DNA from: Carnimonas nigrificans ATCC BAA-78
GTDB taxonomy: Bacteria > Pseudomonadota > Gammaproteobacteria > Pseudomonadales > Halomonadaceae
Reading direction: 5' to 3'
Assembly: GCF_000526695.1 (NCBI RefSeq)
Contig: NZ_JAGO01000010.1
Span: 248,001 to 312,000, forward strand
Length of the DNA: 64,000 bases
Shown here: positions 49,033-58,068 of the stretch, one piece after another
How the letters are laid out: each line of letters begins with the position of its first letter
Position numbering within the stretch: position 1 is the first letter of the stretch
Notes under the pieces: model-generated
The model's database searches: none
Told to the model about the DNA's origin: nothing
What the model saw: only the letters and a program-made list of their open reading frames with translations
Made by a program: the position numbers and the translations under genes

Positions 49033-49641
49033 CTATGCGGCCATGACCAGGCGCACCGCAATGCCCCACATAAGCAGCGCCACCGCGCCATCCAGCAGCT
49101 TCCACGACAGCGGATTGGCAAATAGTGGACGTAGCCAGCGTGCTCCATAGCCCAGCGCAAAGAAGAACAGCAGCGACGCGCAGATTGCTCCGCAGGCGAA
49201 GGCGATTTCGTTCCCGGGAAAGCGCGTCGAGATCGTGCCCATAAACACCACAGTATCCAGATAGACGTGGGGGTTGAGCCAGGTCAGCGCCAGACAGGTG
49301 AGCAGCGCCTGCTTGAGCGATGGCGTTGCGTCACCCTTCACCACCAGACTGTCGTTGGCACAAAATGCTGCGCGCAGGCTTTTGGCCCCAAACCACAGCA
49401 GGAACAGCGCGCCACCGTAGCGCATGACCGGATCAAGCCACGGCAGCAGCGCCATCACGCGGCTGAAGCCACTCACGCCCAGCGTAATAAGCACCATATC
49501 CGACAGCGCACAGGTCAGCACCACTGCCAAAACGTGCTCCTGCTTGATCCCTTGCCGCAGCACGAAGGCATTCTGGGCACCTATTGCCAGAATCAGGCTC
49601 AGGCCAATACCAAATCCGGTAGAAAACGCGACCGACATCAT
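49033..49641 (-). CDS. LysE/ArgO-family amino acid exporter
   Basis: The 202-residue protein has about six transmembrane helices. FGIGLSLILAIGAQNAFVLRQG at the N-terminus and LALTWLNPHVYLDTVVFMG in the middle are diagnostic of LysE/ArgO. It exports basic amino acids or relatives, protecting against overload. AAGGACG precedes the double ATG. No LysG/ArgP regulator lies next to it. Confidence 0.92.
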   Translation of the reverse strand: MMSVAFSTGFGIGLSLILAIGAQNAFVLRQGIKQEHVLAVVLTCALSDMVLITLGVSGFSRVMALLPWLDPVMRYGGALFLLWFGAKSLRAAFCANDSLVVKGDATPSLKQALLTCLALTWLNPHVYLDTVVFMGTISTRFPGNEIAFACGAICASLLFFFALGYGARWLRPLFANPLSWKLLDGAVALLMWGIAVRLVMAA

Positions 49642-50433
49642 CGTCCTTATATGGGTTCAGGAAGTAAAACGGCGCTCAGTGTAACGCTTTCTCCCCTTCG
49701 GCCACTTGTTCATCACCAAAGCTCCCGCAGGGCAGGTGGCCTGCGAGGCATGAAGCCGCGAGGCCGACCATCACTTTAAAGCGAGTCACCTCAGATGCGC
49801 TGCCACTGCAATCGTCATATCCCCTGTCGCTGGAATAGATATAAACGAGGGACTGCCGAGCAGATCTTCAGCGAACCATGCTGGTGAGAAGGCTCGCAGT
49901 AAGCGAGCATAGGCGGCACCGATCCATGAAGGCGATTGCCGGTGAACGGCATATGAAGGTGCGAGGGGAATAGTTGCGGTAAGACGTTAATACCCGCTTT
50001 GCGCCGCCGGCGCGGGTGACCGGTGTGAGGAGGCTAGGCTCTCGGCTTGCACATTGGCTGGTCTGCGCTGCTGGCCCCGATTTTGGCTCATCCGCCGATA
50101 GGGGTGGCGGTTGGTCGCTACACGCAGGGCGGGCATGTGCCATACCCGTGCTCAAGGCACCCCTGCATAATAACCACTTTTTTATTGTGGTTATAGGGCC
50201 ATGCGACAGTTTTACACATATTTTTTACATACTCCGCCATAATTTCCATTCAAGAAAATGAGTTTTACGCCAAACATGGCCGATACTCGCATAAAAATTC
50301 ACTATTATCGGCACACAAAAGCGGTTCACTCCCTCTTGCGATCATCCCCTATTTTTTCCGATTGATGCATAGATGGATGTATAAACGAGGAGGCAGCCCC
50401 TCCTCCATCACTGTCTTTCAGGAGATGCCCACC
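49642..50433. other. 792-bp non-coding region between lysE-type gene and yceI
   Basis: No gene is supported. ATAACCAC (50170-50177) and GTGGTTAT (50187-50194) form an inverted repeat around an AT-rich centre. The middle (49860-50150) is GC-rich and could fold, but I recognise no riboswitch pattern in it. Confidence 0.35.
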
Positions 50434-51042
50434 ATGGCGTTCAAAAAAACCGTTCTCTCTTCCCTTGGCGTGGCGACATTGGCGGCTGGCTTGAGCCAGG
50501 CACCGCTGGCCGTGGCAGCCAACGTTCAAAGCGGCACCTATCAGGTAGAGCCGGCCCACACGCAAGTGCTGTTTAGCGTGAATCACTTTGGCTTCACCAA
50601 TTACCACGGCGTCTTCTCAGGCGCATCGGGCACCCTGACCCTGAATGCCGACGACACCTCCAAAAGCAAGGTTGATATCACCATCCCCATCGGCACCGTG
50701 CAAACCACGTCGGACAAGCTGACCGAGGAGTTGAAAGGCACCGACTGGTTCAACACCCAGGCCCACCCCAATGCTCGTTTCATCTCGACCAAGGTGTCTG
50801 GCAGCGACAACGACAGCGCGACGGTAGAGGGCAACCTGACGCTGAACGGTGTGACCAAACCGGTCACTCTCAACGTGCGCTTCCATGGCGCGGGCGAAAA
50901 TCCGCTCAACAAGGCGTATACCGCGGGGTTTGATGCCACTACCACCATCAAGCGCTCCGAGTTTGGTATCAAGCAGTACGTTCCAGCGGTGAGTGATGAA
51001 GTCAAACTGACCATTGAAGGTGCGTTTGAAAAGACGAAGTAG
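50434..51042 (+). CDS. YceI-family periplasmic protein
   Basis: The 202-residue lipocalin-like protein has a signal peptide ending LAVAA, then SGTYQVEPAHTQVLFSVNHF and GAENPLNKAYTAGFDATTTI-like text (GAGENPLNKAYTAGF). The end reads IKRSEFGIKQYVPAVSDEV. YceI proteins bind polyisoprenoids such as ubiquinone precursors and respond to base or acid stress. AGGAG lies nine bases before the ATG. It stands alone with its own terminator. Confidence 0.92.
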   Translation: MAFKKTVLSSLGVATLAAGLSQAPLAVAANVQSGTYQVEPAHTQVLFSVNHFGFTNYHGVFSGASGTLTLNADDTSKSKVDITIPIGTVQTTSDKLTEELKGTDWFNTQAHPNARFISTKVSGSDNDSATVEGNLTLNGVTKPVTLNVRFHGAGENPLNKAYTAGFDATTTIKRSEFGIKQYVPAVSDEVKLTIEGAFEKTK

Positions 51043-51067
51043 AGACGCTACACCGCAATCTTTCAGT

Positions 51068-51096
51068 GCCCTGCTTCCTCGGCGGGGCTTTTTTTG
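51068..51096 (+). terminator. rho-independent terminator after the yceI gene
   Basis: GCCCTGC pairs with GCGGGGC across a seven-base loop, and a run of seven T follows directly. It begins 26 bases after the stop codon. Confidence 0.85.
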
Positions 51097-51526
51097 CCCC
51101 ACGGCTCCCCTTCTCATCCAGACACATTGCATGCAACATGGAAATAATGGTCGAAGGGGCACAGCCCGCGCGGGCGAGGTTACTTTCTATGCAGTACCCC
51201 ACCTGGCTCAACCGCTTTACCTTCGCCGCTAATATCGCGGGAGCTGGCCTATTTCCAGGTATCGGGTAATGCTGGTGAGAATTCTTCGGCCCAACATCAG
51301 TCTCAGTGATATCAAAAGCTCGTGAAGCCCGACATTGGTACTCTGTCACCGCCAGTGTGTTCTTGAAAAAGAATGGAAAAAACGGGACATCTTGAGCGCC
51401 AACGCTCAGCTAGGGATAGGCGCGTTATCATTACCCTTACCGCACAGGCTAGGGTGCTACGTGAGTAGATCACCGCTCAGCGCCGCTTACCTATGCGCTA
51501 CCCATTCATTTGCCGTGGAGAATCCC
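51097..51526. other. 430-bp intergenic region
   Basis: Nothing recognisable is present apart from the terminator upstream. It must hold the promoter of the hydrolase gene that follows. Confidence 0.3.
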
Positions 51527-52078
51527 ATGACACTCAACAAGCACTCAACCGCGCTGATTATCATTGACTTGCAGGAAGGCATTGCCACTGAAGGCAGAGC
51601 GCCCTACTCCTCCGAGCAGATTGTCACTACCAACAAGGCCATCGCCGCTCGCTTTCGCGAAGCCGGCGCGCCGGTGGTGCTGGTCAAGGTAGCTTTCAAT
51701 GCAGATGAAGCGCCCAGCAGCGCGGTTTCCTCACCCTCACTGCCCGAGCAGACCCCGGAAGGATTTGACACGTTGGTAGAAGGTTTGCAGCAGCCAGAAG
51801 ATATCGTAGTTACCAAGCACCACTGGGGCGCTTTTATCGGCACAGACCTTGATCTACAGCTACGCCGTCGCGGCATTGATACGGTCGTGATCACCGGCAT
51901 TGCGACCAATTTCGGCGTCGAATCCACCGCGCGCTCAGCGTGGGAGCTTTCCTACAACGTGGTGATTCCAGAGGATGCTTGCACCTCTTTCAGCGACGAG
52001 ATGCACCGTTTCTCGTGTGAGAATATTCTCAAGCGCATTGCCGTGATCAACCGCAGCGACGATCTTCACTTCGACTAA
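51527..52078 (+). CDS. YecD-like isochorismatase-family protein without nucleophile Cys
   Basis: The 183-residue protein has the fold's N-terminal LIIIDLQEGI (Asp), the lysine region VVTKHHWGAF and TGIATNFGVESTARSAWEL. Typical cysteine hydrolases have Cys where this has the Gly of NFGVESTAR. E. coli YecD shares that Gly, so the substitution is a subfamily feature and not a mutation. The reaction is unknown and may not be amidohydrolysis. GGAG precedes the start. Confidence 0.85.
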   Translation: MTLNKHSTALIIIDLQEGIATEGRAPYSSEQIVTTNKAIAARFREAGAPVVLVKVAFNADEAPSSAVSSPSLPEQTPEGFDTLVEGLQQPEDIVVTKHHWGAFIGTDLDLQLRRRGIDTVVITGIATNFGVESTARSAWELSYNVVIPEDACTSFSDEMHRFSCENILKRIAVINRSDDLHFD

Positions 52079-52136
52079 GGCATCGCACCTTTATCCCCAT
52101 GGACGGGCCACCTGATGGCCCGATTAGCTGTACCGA

Positions 52137-53117
52137 ATGAACGAACACACTATGCCGCTCGATCTCACCAAACTGCTCGCCGAGCAGCCCATGCTGGTAC
52201 TGGATGGCGGACTTTCCAATGAGGTAGAAGCACAGGGCGCAACGCTTGCCACTGAGTTGTGGTCAGCGCGTCTGCTGCTTGAAAGCCCTGATCTCATCAA
52301 ACGCGCCCACCGCGCCTACTTCGACGCGGGCGCGGATGTCGCCATTACCGCCAGCTATCAGGCGTCACTGGCAGGATTTACCGCCATTGGCTTAAGCGAA
52401 CAGCAGGCGATTGAGCTAATCAAGCGCTCGGTTACTCTAGCGCGTGAGGCGGCGGATGAAAGCAGGCACAGCGCGGCAGGCGCGCGCATTCGCCCCCTGG
52501 TGGCGGGATCAATCGGCCCTTACGGGGCTTATCTGGCCGACGGCTCAGAGTATAGCGGCGACTATTCGGTCTCCGAACAGGAGCTGGAAGACTTCCACCG
52601 CCCGCGTATCGAGGCCTTGCTGGACGCTGGCGCCGACCTTCTCGCCATTGAAACCCAGCCCTCGTTCAGCGAGGTCACTATCCTGATGCGGCTATTGCAG
52701 GATTACCCTGAAGCCCGCGCATGGGTCAGCTTCAGTGCGCGTAATGGCCACGAGATCAACGATGGCACGCCGATTGCGCAGTGCGCAGCGTGGCTGGAGC
52801 AGCAACCGCAGGTCGTCGCTCTGGGGGTTAACTGTACCCAACCTGACGTGATCTCCTCGTTGCTTGGTCAACTTTCCCGGCACACTTGCAAACCCTTGGT
52901 GGTCTATCCAAACTCAGGCGAGCAGTATGATGCGCACAGCAAATGCTGGAGCGCCACTGGCGAAGCAGGTGCCTCTACTCTGGCCCCGCGCATCAGCGAA
53001 TGGTATGCCCTGGGGGCGCGCCTGATCGGGGGCTGCTGTCGCACCACGCCTGCCGATATTGCTGAAATAGCCGCAGTGCGTGCCACGCTGCCCCCTGCTT
53101 CGATTTCATCACCTTAA
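52137..53117 (+). CDS. mmuM: homocysteine S-methyltransferase
   Basis: MmuM methylates homocysteine to methionine using S-methylmethionine. The 326-residue protein has VLDGGLSNEVEAQG, the zinc ligands in LGVNCTQPD and GGCCRTTPADI, and VYPNSGEQYD before the last motif. No methylmethionine permease (MmuP) is adjacent; it may use internally made SAM or S-methylmethionine. It starts 58 bases after the YecD-like gene, so the two may be co-transcribed. No clear Shine-Dalgarno sequence precedes the ATG; a second ATG at 52152 is possible. Confidence 0.9.
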   Translation: MNEHTMPLDLTKLLAEQPMLVLDGGLSNEVEAQGATLATELWSARLLLESPDLIKRAHRAYFDAGADVAITASYQASLAGFTAIGLSEQQAIELIKRSVTLAREAADESRHSAAGARIRPLVAGSIGPYGAYLADGSEYSGDYSVSEQELEDFHRPRIEALLDAGADLLAIETQPSFSEVTILMRLLQDYPEARAWVSFSARNGHEINDGTPIAQCAAWLEQQPQVVALGVNCTQPDVISSLLGQLSRHTCKPLVVYPNSGEQYDAHSKCWSATGEAGASTLAPRISEWYALGARLIGGCCRTTPADIAEIAAVRATLPPASISSP

Positions 53118-53128
53118 GAGCCGACACC

Positions 53129-54442
53129 ATGAGCCACGCGGGATCACACAGCGCCCAGCTTGAACACCAGCAGTGCATCATTGCCGGAGGCGGCCCTGGC
53201 GGCCTGGTGCTGGGGCTGCTGCTGGCGCGCGCTGGGGTCACGGTGACCGTGGTTGAAAAGCACGCCGACTTTCTGCGCGATTTCCGTGGCGATACCGTGC
53301 ATCCTTCCACCCTTGATGTGATGGATGAACTCGGGCTGCTCGATGAGCTGCTCAGGATTCCCCATACCCGCGCCGAGCAGCTGCATGCAGAGATGGGCGG
53401 TCAACAGATCACCATCGCTGACTTCTCACGGCTCAAAAGCAAATGCCGCTTTATTGCCTTTATGGCGCAGTGGGACTTCCTCGACTTTATTGCGCGCGAA
53501 GCAGGCAAATATCCCAACTTCCAGCTACTCATGCGCACCGAAGTCACCGAACTTATCAACCACAATGGCCGTATCTCGGGAGTGAAAGCGACCTCCATCG
53601 ACGGTGATATCACGCTAAAGGCCGATCTTGTCGTGGGCGCAGATGGTCGTCACTCCAAGGTGCGCGAACATGCAGGCATGAAGGTCGACGCGTTCGGCGT
53701 GCCCACCGATGTGCTGTGGATGAAGCTCAGCCATCAGCCTGACGATCCGCCCTATACCATGGGGCATGGGGGGCCGCGCATGGGAGTGGTCATGATTGAT
53801 CGCGGCGACTATTGGCAGTGCGGCTACGTGATTCGCAAGGGCAGCTTCGATGATATCAAGGCGGCGGGGATTGACGCCTTCCGTGAAGAAGTGGGCGAGG
53901 CGCTGCCACTGCCCACCGCACGCATGGAGGAGATCGAGCGCTGGAACGATGTCTTCTTGCTGCGCGTTCGCATCGACCGCCTGGAGCACTGGTGGAAGCC
54001 GGGACTTTTGTGTATCGGCGATGCTGCCCACGCCATGTCGCCGATTGGCGGCGTGGGCGTCAATCTCGCCATCCAGGATGCGGTTGCCACGGCCAATATT
54101 CTGGCAGCGCCGCTGCGCGAAGGACGGCTGAAGGACAAGCACCTGGCCGCGGTAGAGAAGCGGCGCAGCTTCCCGACCCGCGCCACTCAGAAACTTCAGA
54201 TGATGATGAAGCGCCGCCAGAAGCCTGACAGTAGCGATACCTCCACCAGCGCCACCAGTCCTGCTTCCGAAAGCACACCGAAAGGACCGCCGCGTTTTAT
54301 TCGGGCGCTGGCAGGTTCTCCGGTGCTGGCACGCCTGGCAGGGCGCTTGATGGGGCTAGGGTTCCGCCCCGAGCATATTCGTCATGCAGCGGTGCCGGTC
54401 AGCTCGCCCCAACCGACGACTCCACCCGACTCGCCGTCATAA
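53129..54442 (+). CDS. FAD-dependent monooxygenase (PHBH/UbiH-like)
   Basis: The 437-residue protein has the FAD-binding GGGPGGLVLGLLLARAG, the class A DG motif VVGADGRHSKVREHAG and GDAAHAMSPIGGVGVNLAIQDA. RGDTVHPSTLDVMDELGL is common in this subgroup. It hydroxylates an aromatic or polycyclic substrate with NAD(P)H and oxygen. The C-terminus has a Ser/Thr/Pro linker and a hydrophobic RFIRALAGSPVLARLAGRLM segment. It follows mmuM by 11 bases, so the two form an operon, although no pathway link is evident. Confidence 0.85.
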   Translation: MSHAGSHSAQLEHQQCIIAGGGPGGLVLGLLLARAGVTVTVVEKHADFLRDFRGDTVHPSTLDVMDELGLLDELLRIPHTRAEQLHAEMGGQQITIADFSRLKSKCRFIAFMAQWDFLDFIAREAGKYPNFQLLMRTEVTELINHNGRISGVKATSIDGDITLKADLVVGADGRHSKVREHAGMKVDAFGVPTDVLWMKLSHQPDDPPYTMGHGGPRMGVVMIDRGDYWQCGYVIRKGSFDDIKAAGIDAFREEVGEALPLPTARMEEIERWNDVFLLRVRIDRLEHWWKPGLLCIGDAAHAMSPIGGVGVNLAIQDAVATANILAAPLREGRLKDKHLAAVEKRRSFPTRATQKLQMMMKRRQKPDSSDTSTSATSPASESTPKGPPRFIRALAGSPVLARLAGRLMGLGFRPEHIRHAAVPVSSPQPTTPPDSPS

Positions 54443-54716
54443 ACACCTTGCTCAAGGTCTGCTGCGCCGCGGCTTTGCTGGGTTAAAAACCGGCTCCAGG
54501 CGCATCGCGATCACCGCAACGCTCCGCTGTCCGATTATCAGAAAATCGTCGGGGCCATGTTATAAAGGGCGATCTCTTGCATAGCGCGCGGCCATTTACT
54601 GCGCCTTACCGCTGTGCAGAAAGTACCCGTTCATCAGCATAAGCGTCATGCGTAGCTCTCCCCACACGGCGCTGGGTCGAGTACACTCTTGGCGTCATTA
54701 GTTTAGGGAAACCACG

Positions 54717-55442
54717 ATGGGAAGGACGTTCGAAAACCGCAAGGCCTCGATGGCCAAGACGGCAGCCGCGAAAACCAAGGTCTATAGCAAATACGGGCGC
54801 GAGCTTTATGTGTGCGCCAAGCATGGCGGCCCCGACCCCAGTGCCAACCTTGCGCTGCGCAGCATGATCGACCGGGCCAAGAAGGATCAGGTGCCCAGCC
54901 ACGTTATCGACAAGGCGCTGGAAAAGGCCAACGGCGTTGGCGGTGAAGACTACTCACCCGCGCGCTACGAAGGGTTCGGCCCGGCCAACTCGATGCTGAT
55001 TATCGAGTGTCTGACCGACAACCCCAACCGTACCTTTGGGGATGTGCGCGGCAGCTTTACCAAAAGCAAGTGCAAGATCGGCACCCAGGGCACCGTATCG
55101 CACATGTTCAACCACAATGCGATCTTCTCGTTCAAGGCCGACGCCGAACGTAACGAAGAGAGCGTGTTGGAAGCCTTGATGATGGCGGATGTCGATGTCA
55201 CCGATATCGAGCAGGATGACGACCAGATCAACGTCTTCGTGCCGCCCACCGAGTACGGTAAAACCACTCAGGCGCTCACCGATCAGTTCGGCACCATCGA
55301 CTTCGATACCGCAGAAATTCAGTTCCTGCCGCAATCGACCATGACGCTTGAAGGTGATGAGCTTGCCCAGTTCGAAAAGCTCTGTGATCTGCTCAACGAC
55401 CTGGATGACGTGCAGAACATCTACCACAACGTAGAGCTGTAG
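54717..55442 (+). CDS. YebC/PmpR-family regulatory protein
   Basis: The 241-residue protein has the family start MGRTFENRKASMAKTAAAK and the conserved ALEKANGVGGEDY-like region. YEGFGPANSMLIIECLTDNP, MFNHNAIF and the acidic C-terminal domain follow. The MGRxFExRKxSMAKTA wording is closer to E. coli YeeN than to YebC. Relatives act as transcription regulators or translation factors that relieve ribosome stalling at proline runs. AGGGAAA precedes the start. The gene is isolated. Confidence 0.9.
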   Translation: MGRTFENRKASMAKTAAAKTKVYSKYGRELYVCAKHGGPDPSANLALRSMIDRAKKDQVPSHVIDKALEKANGVGGEDYSPARYEGFGPANSMLIIECLTDNPNRTFGDVRGSFTKSKCKIGTQGTVSHMFNHNAIFSFKADAERNEESVLEALMMADVDVTDIEQDDDQINVFVPPTEYGKTTQALTDQFGTIDFDTAEIQFLPQSTMTLEGDELAQFEKLCDLLNDLDDVQNIYHNVEL

Positions 55443-55510
55443 CCAGGCAGATAGCGCGCGGTGGGTACGGCAATGGTCACCGGCGCTGGCAGCGCAGTAG
55501 AGGGCAAGGC

Positions 55511-56428
55511 ATGGATCGTCTCGAATGTGACCGCATGTTGGTGGCGGTACTGGAAAGCGGCAGCTTCTCACGCGCTGCCGAGCGTTTGGGCATCAGCACC
55601 GCCAAAGCCTCCAAGCTGATCTCCCGTCTTGAATCCGACCTTGGCGTGCAGTTGATTTCCCGCACCACGCGCGCCCTCTCTGCCACTGAAATCGGTCAGT
55701 TCTACTATGAGCGGGTTCGTGTCCTGCTCAATCAGATCGACGAACTGGACAACGCTGTCCAGCACTCCTCAAGCAACCCATCGGGCAGGCTGCGCATTAC
55801 CGCGCCGCTCTCCTTTGGCGTTAGCCAACTGGTGCCTGTGCTCAATCGGTTTGCTGAGCACTACCCCGATATCCAGCTTGATGTCAGCTTCAGCGACAAG
55901 TTCGTCAGTCTGGTTGATGAAGGATTCGACGCGGCAGTGCGTATCGGCATTCCCGCCGATAGCCGTTTGATGGCCCGCCGCCTGTGCAGCGCCAGCGTCG
56001 TGACAGTGGCCTCACCTGCCTATCTGAAACAGCACGGTGAACCCACGACACCGCAGCAGCTTGGCGAGCATGAGTGCATCATCGACACCAATGTGGCGGA
56101 GCCGTGCTCATGGCGATTTTCATGCGGCCAGTCGGATCTCTCGGTCACTGTCAACGGCAGAATCAGGTTCTCCGACCCGACGGCCTGCCTCAAGGCCGCT
56201 GAAAGTGGTCTTGGCATCGCGCGCTCCCCCGCCTTCGTCGCTGATCGCGCTATCAGCACCGGCCGCGTCAGGCAGATTCTGCGCGAACACGTTACTCCTC
56301 CCAATCACGGCATCTACGTGCTCTACCCTGCCAGCCGCCATCTCGCGCTGAAAGTGCGCGTACTCATCGACTTCCTGGTAGAACAGTTTCCCGAGCCGCC
56401 GCCCTGGGAAGCCCACCTGCACCATTAA
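55511..56428 (+). CDS. LysR-family transcriptional regulator
   Basis: The 305-residue regulator has an N-terminal winged HTH (GSFSRAAERLGISTAKASKLISRLESDLG) and an effector domain starting SGRLRITAPLSFGVSQLVP. The wording matches the AaeR/DsdC-like branch that controls aromatic or efflux genes. No target gene is divergent from it; neighbours run in the same direction, so its regulon is unknown. Confidence 0.9.
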   Translation: MDRLECDRMLVAVLESGSFSRAAERLGISTAKASKLISRLESDLGVQLISRTTRALSATEIGQFYYERVRVLLNQIDELDNAVQHSSSNPSGRLRITAPLSFGVSQLVPVLNRFAEHYPDIQLDVSFSDKFVSLVDEGFDAAVRIGIPADSRLMARRLCSASVVTVASPAYLKQHGEPTTPQQLGEHECIIDTNVAEPCSWRFSCGQSDLSVTVNGRIRFSDPTACLKAAESGLGIARSPAFVADRAISTGRVRQILREHVTPPNHGIYVLYPASRHLALKVRVLIDFLVEQFPEPPPWEAHLHH

Positions 56429-56613
56429 CTGTCCCCAAGAACTGTCCCCAAGGGCAGCTTTACATCATCTCCCCCGTTATCTTGCCCCGTCGCCTTGATG
56501 GGTGGCACCTGCCGCCATATGGATAATCGCCTCTCTTGCTGACGGCACTAGCGAAATGCTGATACCTTTACATATTCTTGACGTTGCCGCTGCGGCCCAC
56601 GCTGGAGTGAGTC

Positions 56614-57024
56614 ATGGAAAAACCGAAGGAACCGATCACTGTTTCGCCTACTGCCCGCTGGATATATCTGGGCATCGGGTGGCTGTTTGTCGCGCTGGCC
56701 GTTATCGGCGCTTTCCTGCCGGTCATGCCCACGGTGCCGTTTCTGATTGTCGCGGCCTGGGCGTTCGAACGCGGCTCGCCACGGCTGCATCGCTGGCTCT
56801 ATCAGCACCCGCTATTAGGCCCACCGCTCACCCGCTGGCGCGATCACGGCGTCATTCCTCGCTACGCCAAATGGCTGGCGGTTGTCTCGATGAGCGGTAG
56901 TGTCATACTGATGCTGATTATCGGCTTGCCCTTTATTCTGATTGGTGGCGTCGCGTTCATCATGATCGCCACCGCCGTGTACATCGTGACACGGCCTTCC
57001 AACGTGAGGACATCACGCAAGTAA
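56614..57024 (+). CDS. DUF454 inner-membrane protein (YbaN-like)
   Basis: The 136-residue protein has three to four hydrophobic helices. The family core is FLPVMPTVPFLIVAAWAFERGSPRL, followed by HPLLGPPLTRWRDHGVIP and a C-terminal helix pair ending in a short basic tail. Function is unknown; relatives include E. coli YbaN. It precedes the aldo/keto reductase by about 30 bases. Confidence 0.88.
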   Translation: MEKPKEPITVSPTARWIYLGIGWLFVALAVIGAFLPVMPTVPFLIVAAWAFERGSPRLHRWLYQHPLLGPPLTRWRDHGVIPRYAKWLAVVSMSGSVILMLIIGLPFILIGGVAFIMIATAVYIVTRPSNVRTSRK

Positions 57025-57054
57025 CCCTTTTCATTCACTTTGAAGGAGTACCCA

Positions 57055-57900
57055 ATGAGTCGTGCAGATATTCCCACGTTTACGCTTAACGATGGTAACC
57101 GCCTCCCCTCCATCGGGTTCGGCACCTATAAGCTCAATGGCAAGGAGGGCGTTGACAGCATGACGGCCGCTATCAGCCGCGGCTATCGACTGCTGGACTG
57201 TGCCTTCAACTACGAAAATGAAGGTGCCGTGGGTCAGGCGGTGCGTCAAAGTGAAGTGCCTCGCGATCAGCTGTTTGTGGCATCGAAACTGCCGGGCCGT
57301 CATCACAAGTACGATCAGGCAGTAGTAACCATCGAAGAGTCGCTTTATCGCACCGGGCTGGATTATCTCGATCTCTACCTGATTCACTGGCCGAACCCCA
57401 AGCAGGGAATCTATGTCGAAGCCTGGCAAGCCTTGATTGATGCCCAGAAGCGCGGGCTGGTGAAGTCGATTGGCGTCAGTAACTTCCTGCCGGAGCATAT
57501 TGATACCCTTATCAAGGAGACCGGTGTAGCGCCAGCCGTCAATCAGGTCGAGCTATCCCCCTATTTCGCGCAGAAAGAACAGCGCGCCTTCGATGCCAAG
57601 CACAATATCGTGACGGAAGCCTGGAGTCCGCTGGGCCACGCTTCGGCGCTGCTGGAAGACAAGCATCTTCAGGAAATTGCCGATCAGCACAACAAGAACA
57701 TTGTGCAGATCATTTTGCGCTGGCACTTCCAGCTCGGCGTGCTGGCGATTCCCAAATCAGCCAATCCTGAGCGCCAGAAGCAGAACCTTGAGCTGTTTGA
57801 CTTCGAGCTGAATGACGACGAAATGGCCGCTATCGAACGCCTTGATCGTCCGGATGGCCGCACCAACGATCAGGACCCCGCCGAATACGAAGAGTTCTAG
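57055..57900 (+). CDS. aldo/keto reductase
   Basis: The 281-residue NADPH-dependent TIM-barrel reductase has the tetrad Asp and Tyr in RLLDCAFNYENE, Lys in VASKLPG and His in LIHWPNP. SIGVSNFLPEHI and IPKSANPERQKQNLELFDF are AKR family marks. It resembles DkgA/DkgB and glyoxal reductases. The ORF runs further upstream, but AAGGAG before MSRADIP fixes the start. Substrate is unknown. Confidence 0.9.
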   Translation: MSRADIPTFTLNDGNRLPSIGFGTYKLNGKEGVDSMTAAISRGYRLLDCAFNYENEGAVGQAVRQSEVPRDQLFVASKLPGRHHKYDQAVVTIEESLYRTGLDYLDLYLIHWPNPKQGIYVEAWQALIDAQKRGLVKSIGVSNFLPEHIDTLIKETGVAPAVNQVELSPYFAQKEQRAFDAKHNIVTEAWSPLGHASALLEDKHLQEIADQHNKNIVQIILRWHFQLGVLAIPKSANPERQKQNLELFDFELNDDEMAAIERLDRPDGRTNDQDPAEYEEF

Positions 57901-58068
57901 GAAACTGTTCGACGTCTGATCAGGCCATTGCACCGACAGGCGCGGGCAGTCAGCGGATATGCCAAAGGGCGTCTGTCATGCAGGCGCCTTTCTTCTATCT
58001 GGCGGCCCCGTGGACGTTACGCGCCGCCCCCGCTAACGTATTTGCATCAATCTGACACTCGCAACGAT

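Noticed and set aside
49801-50150. Possible cobalamin or other riboswitch in the spacer before yceI
   Set aside because: A GCCACTGC stretch recalls one cobalamin box, but the other conserved blocks are absent and no fitting downstream gene follows.
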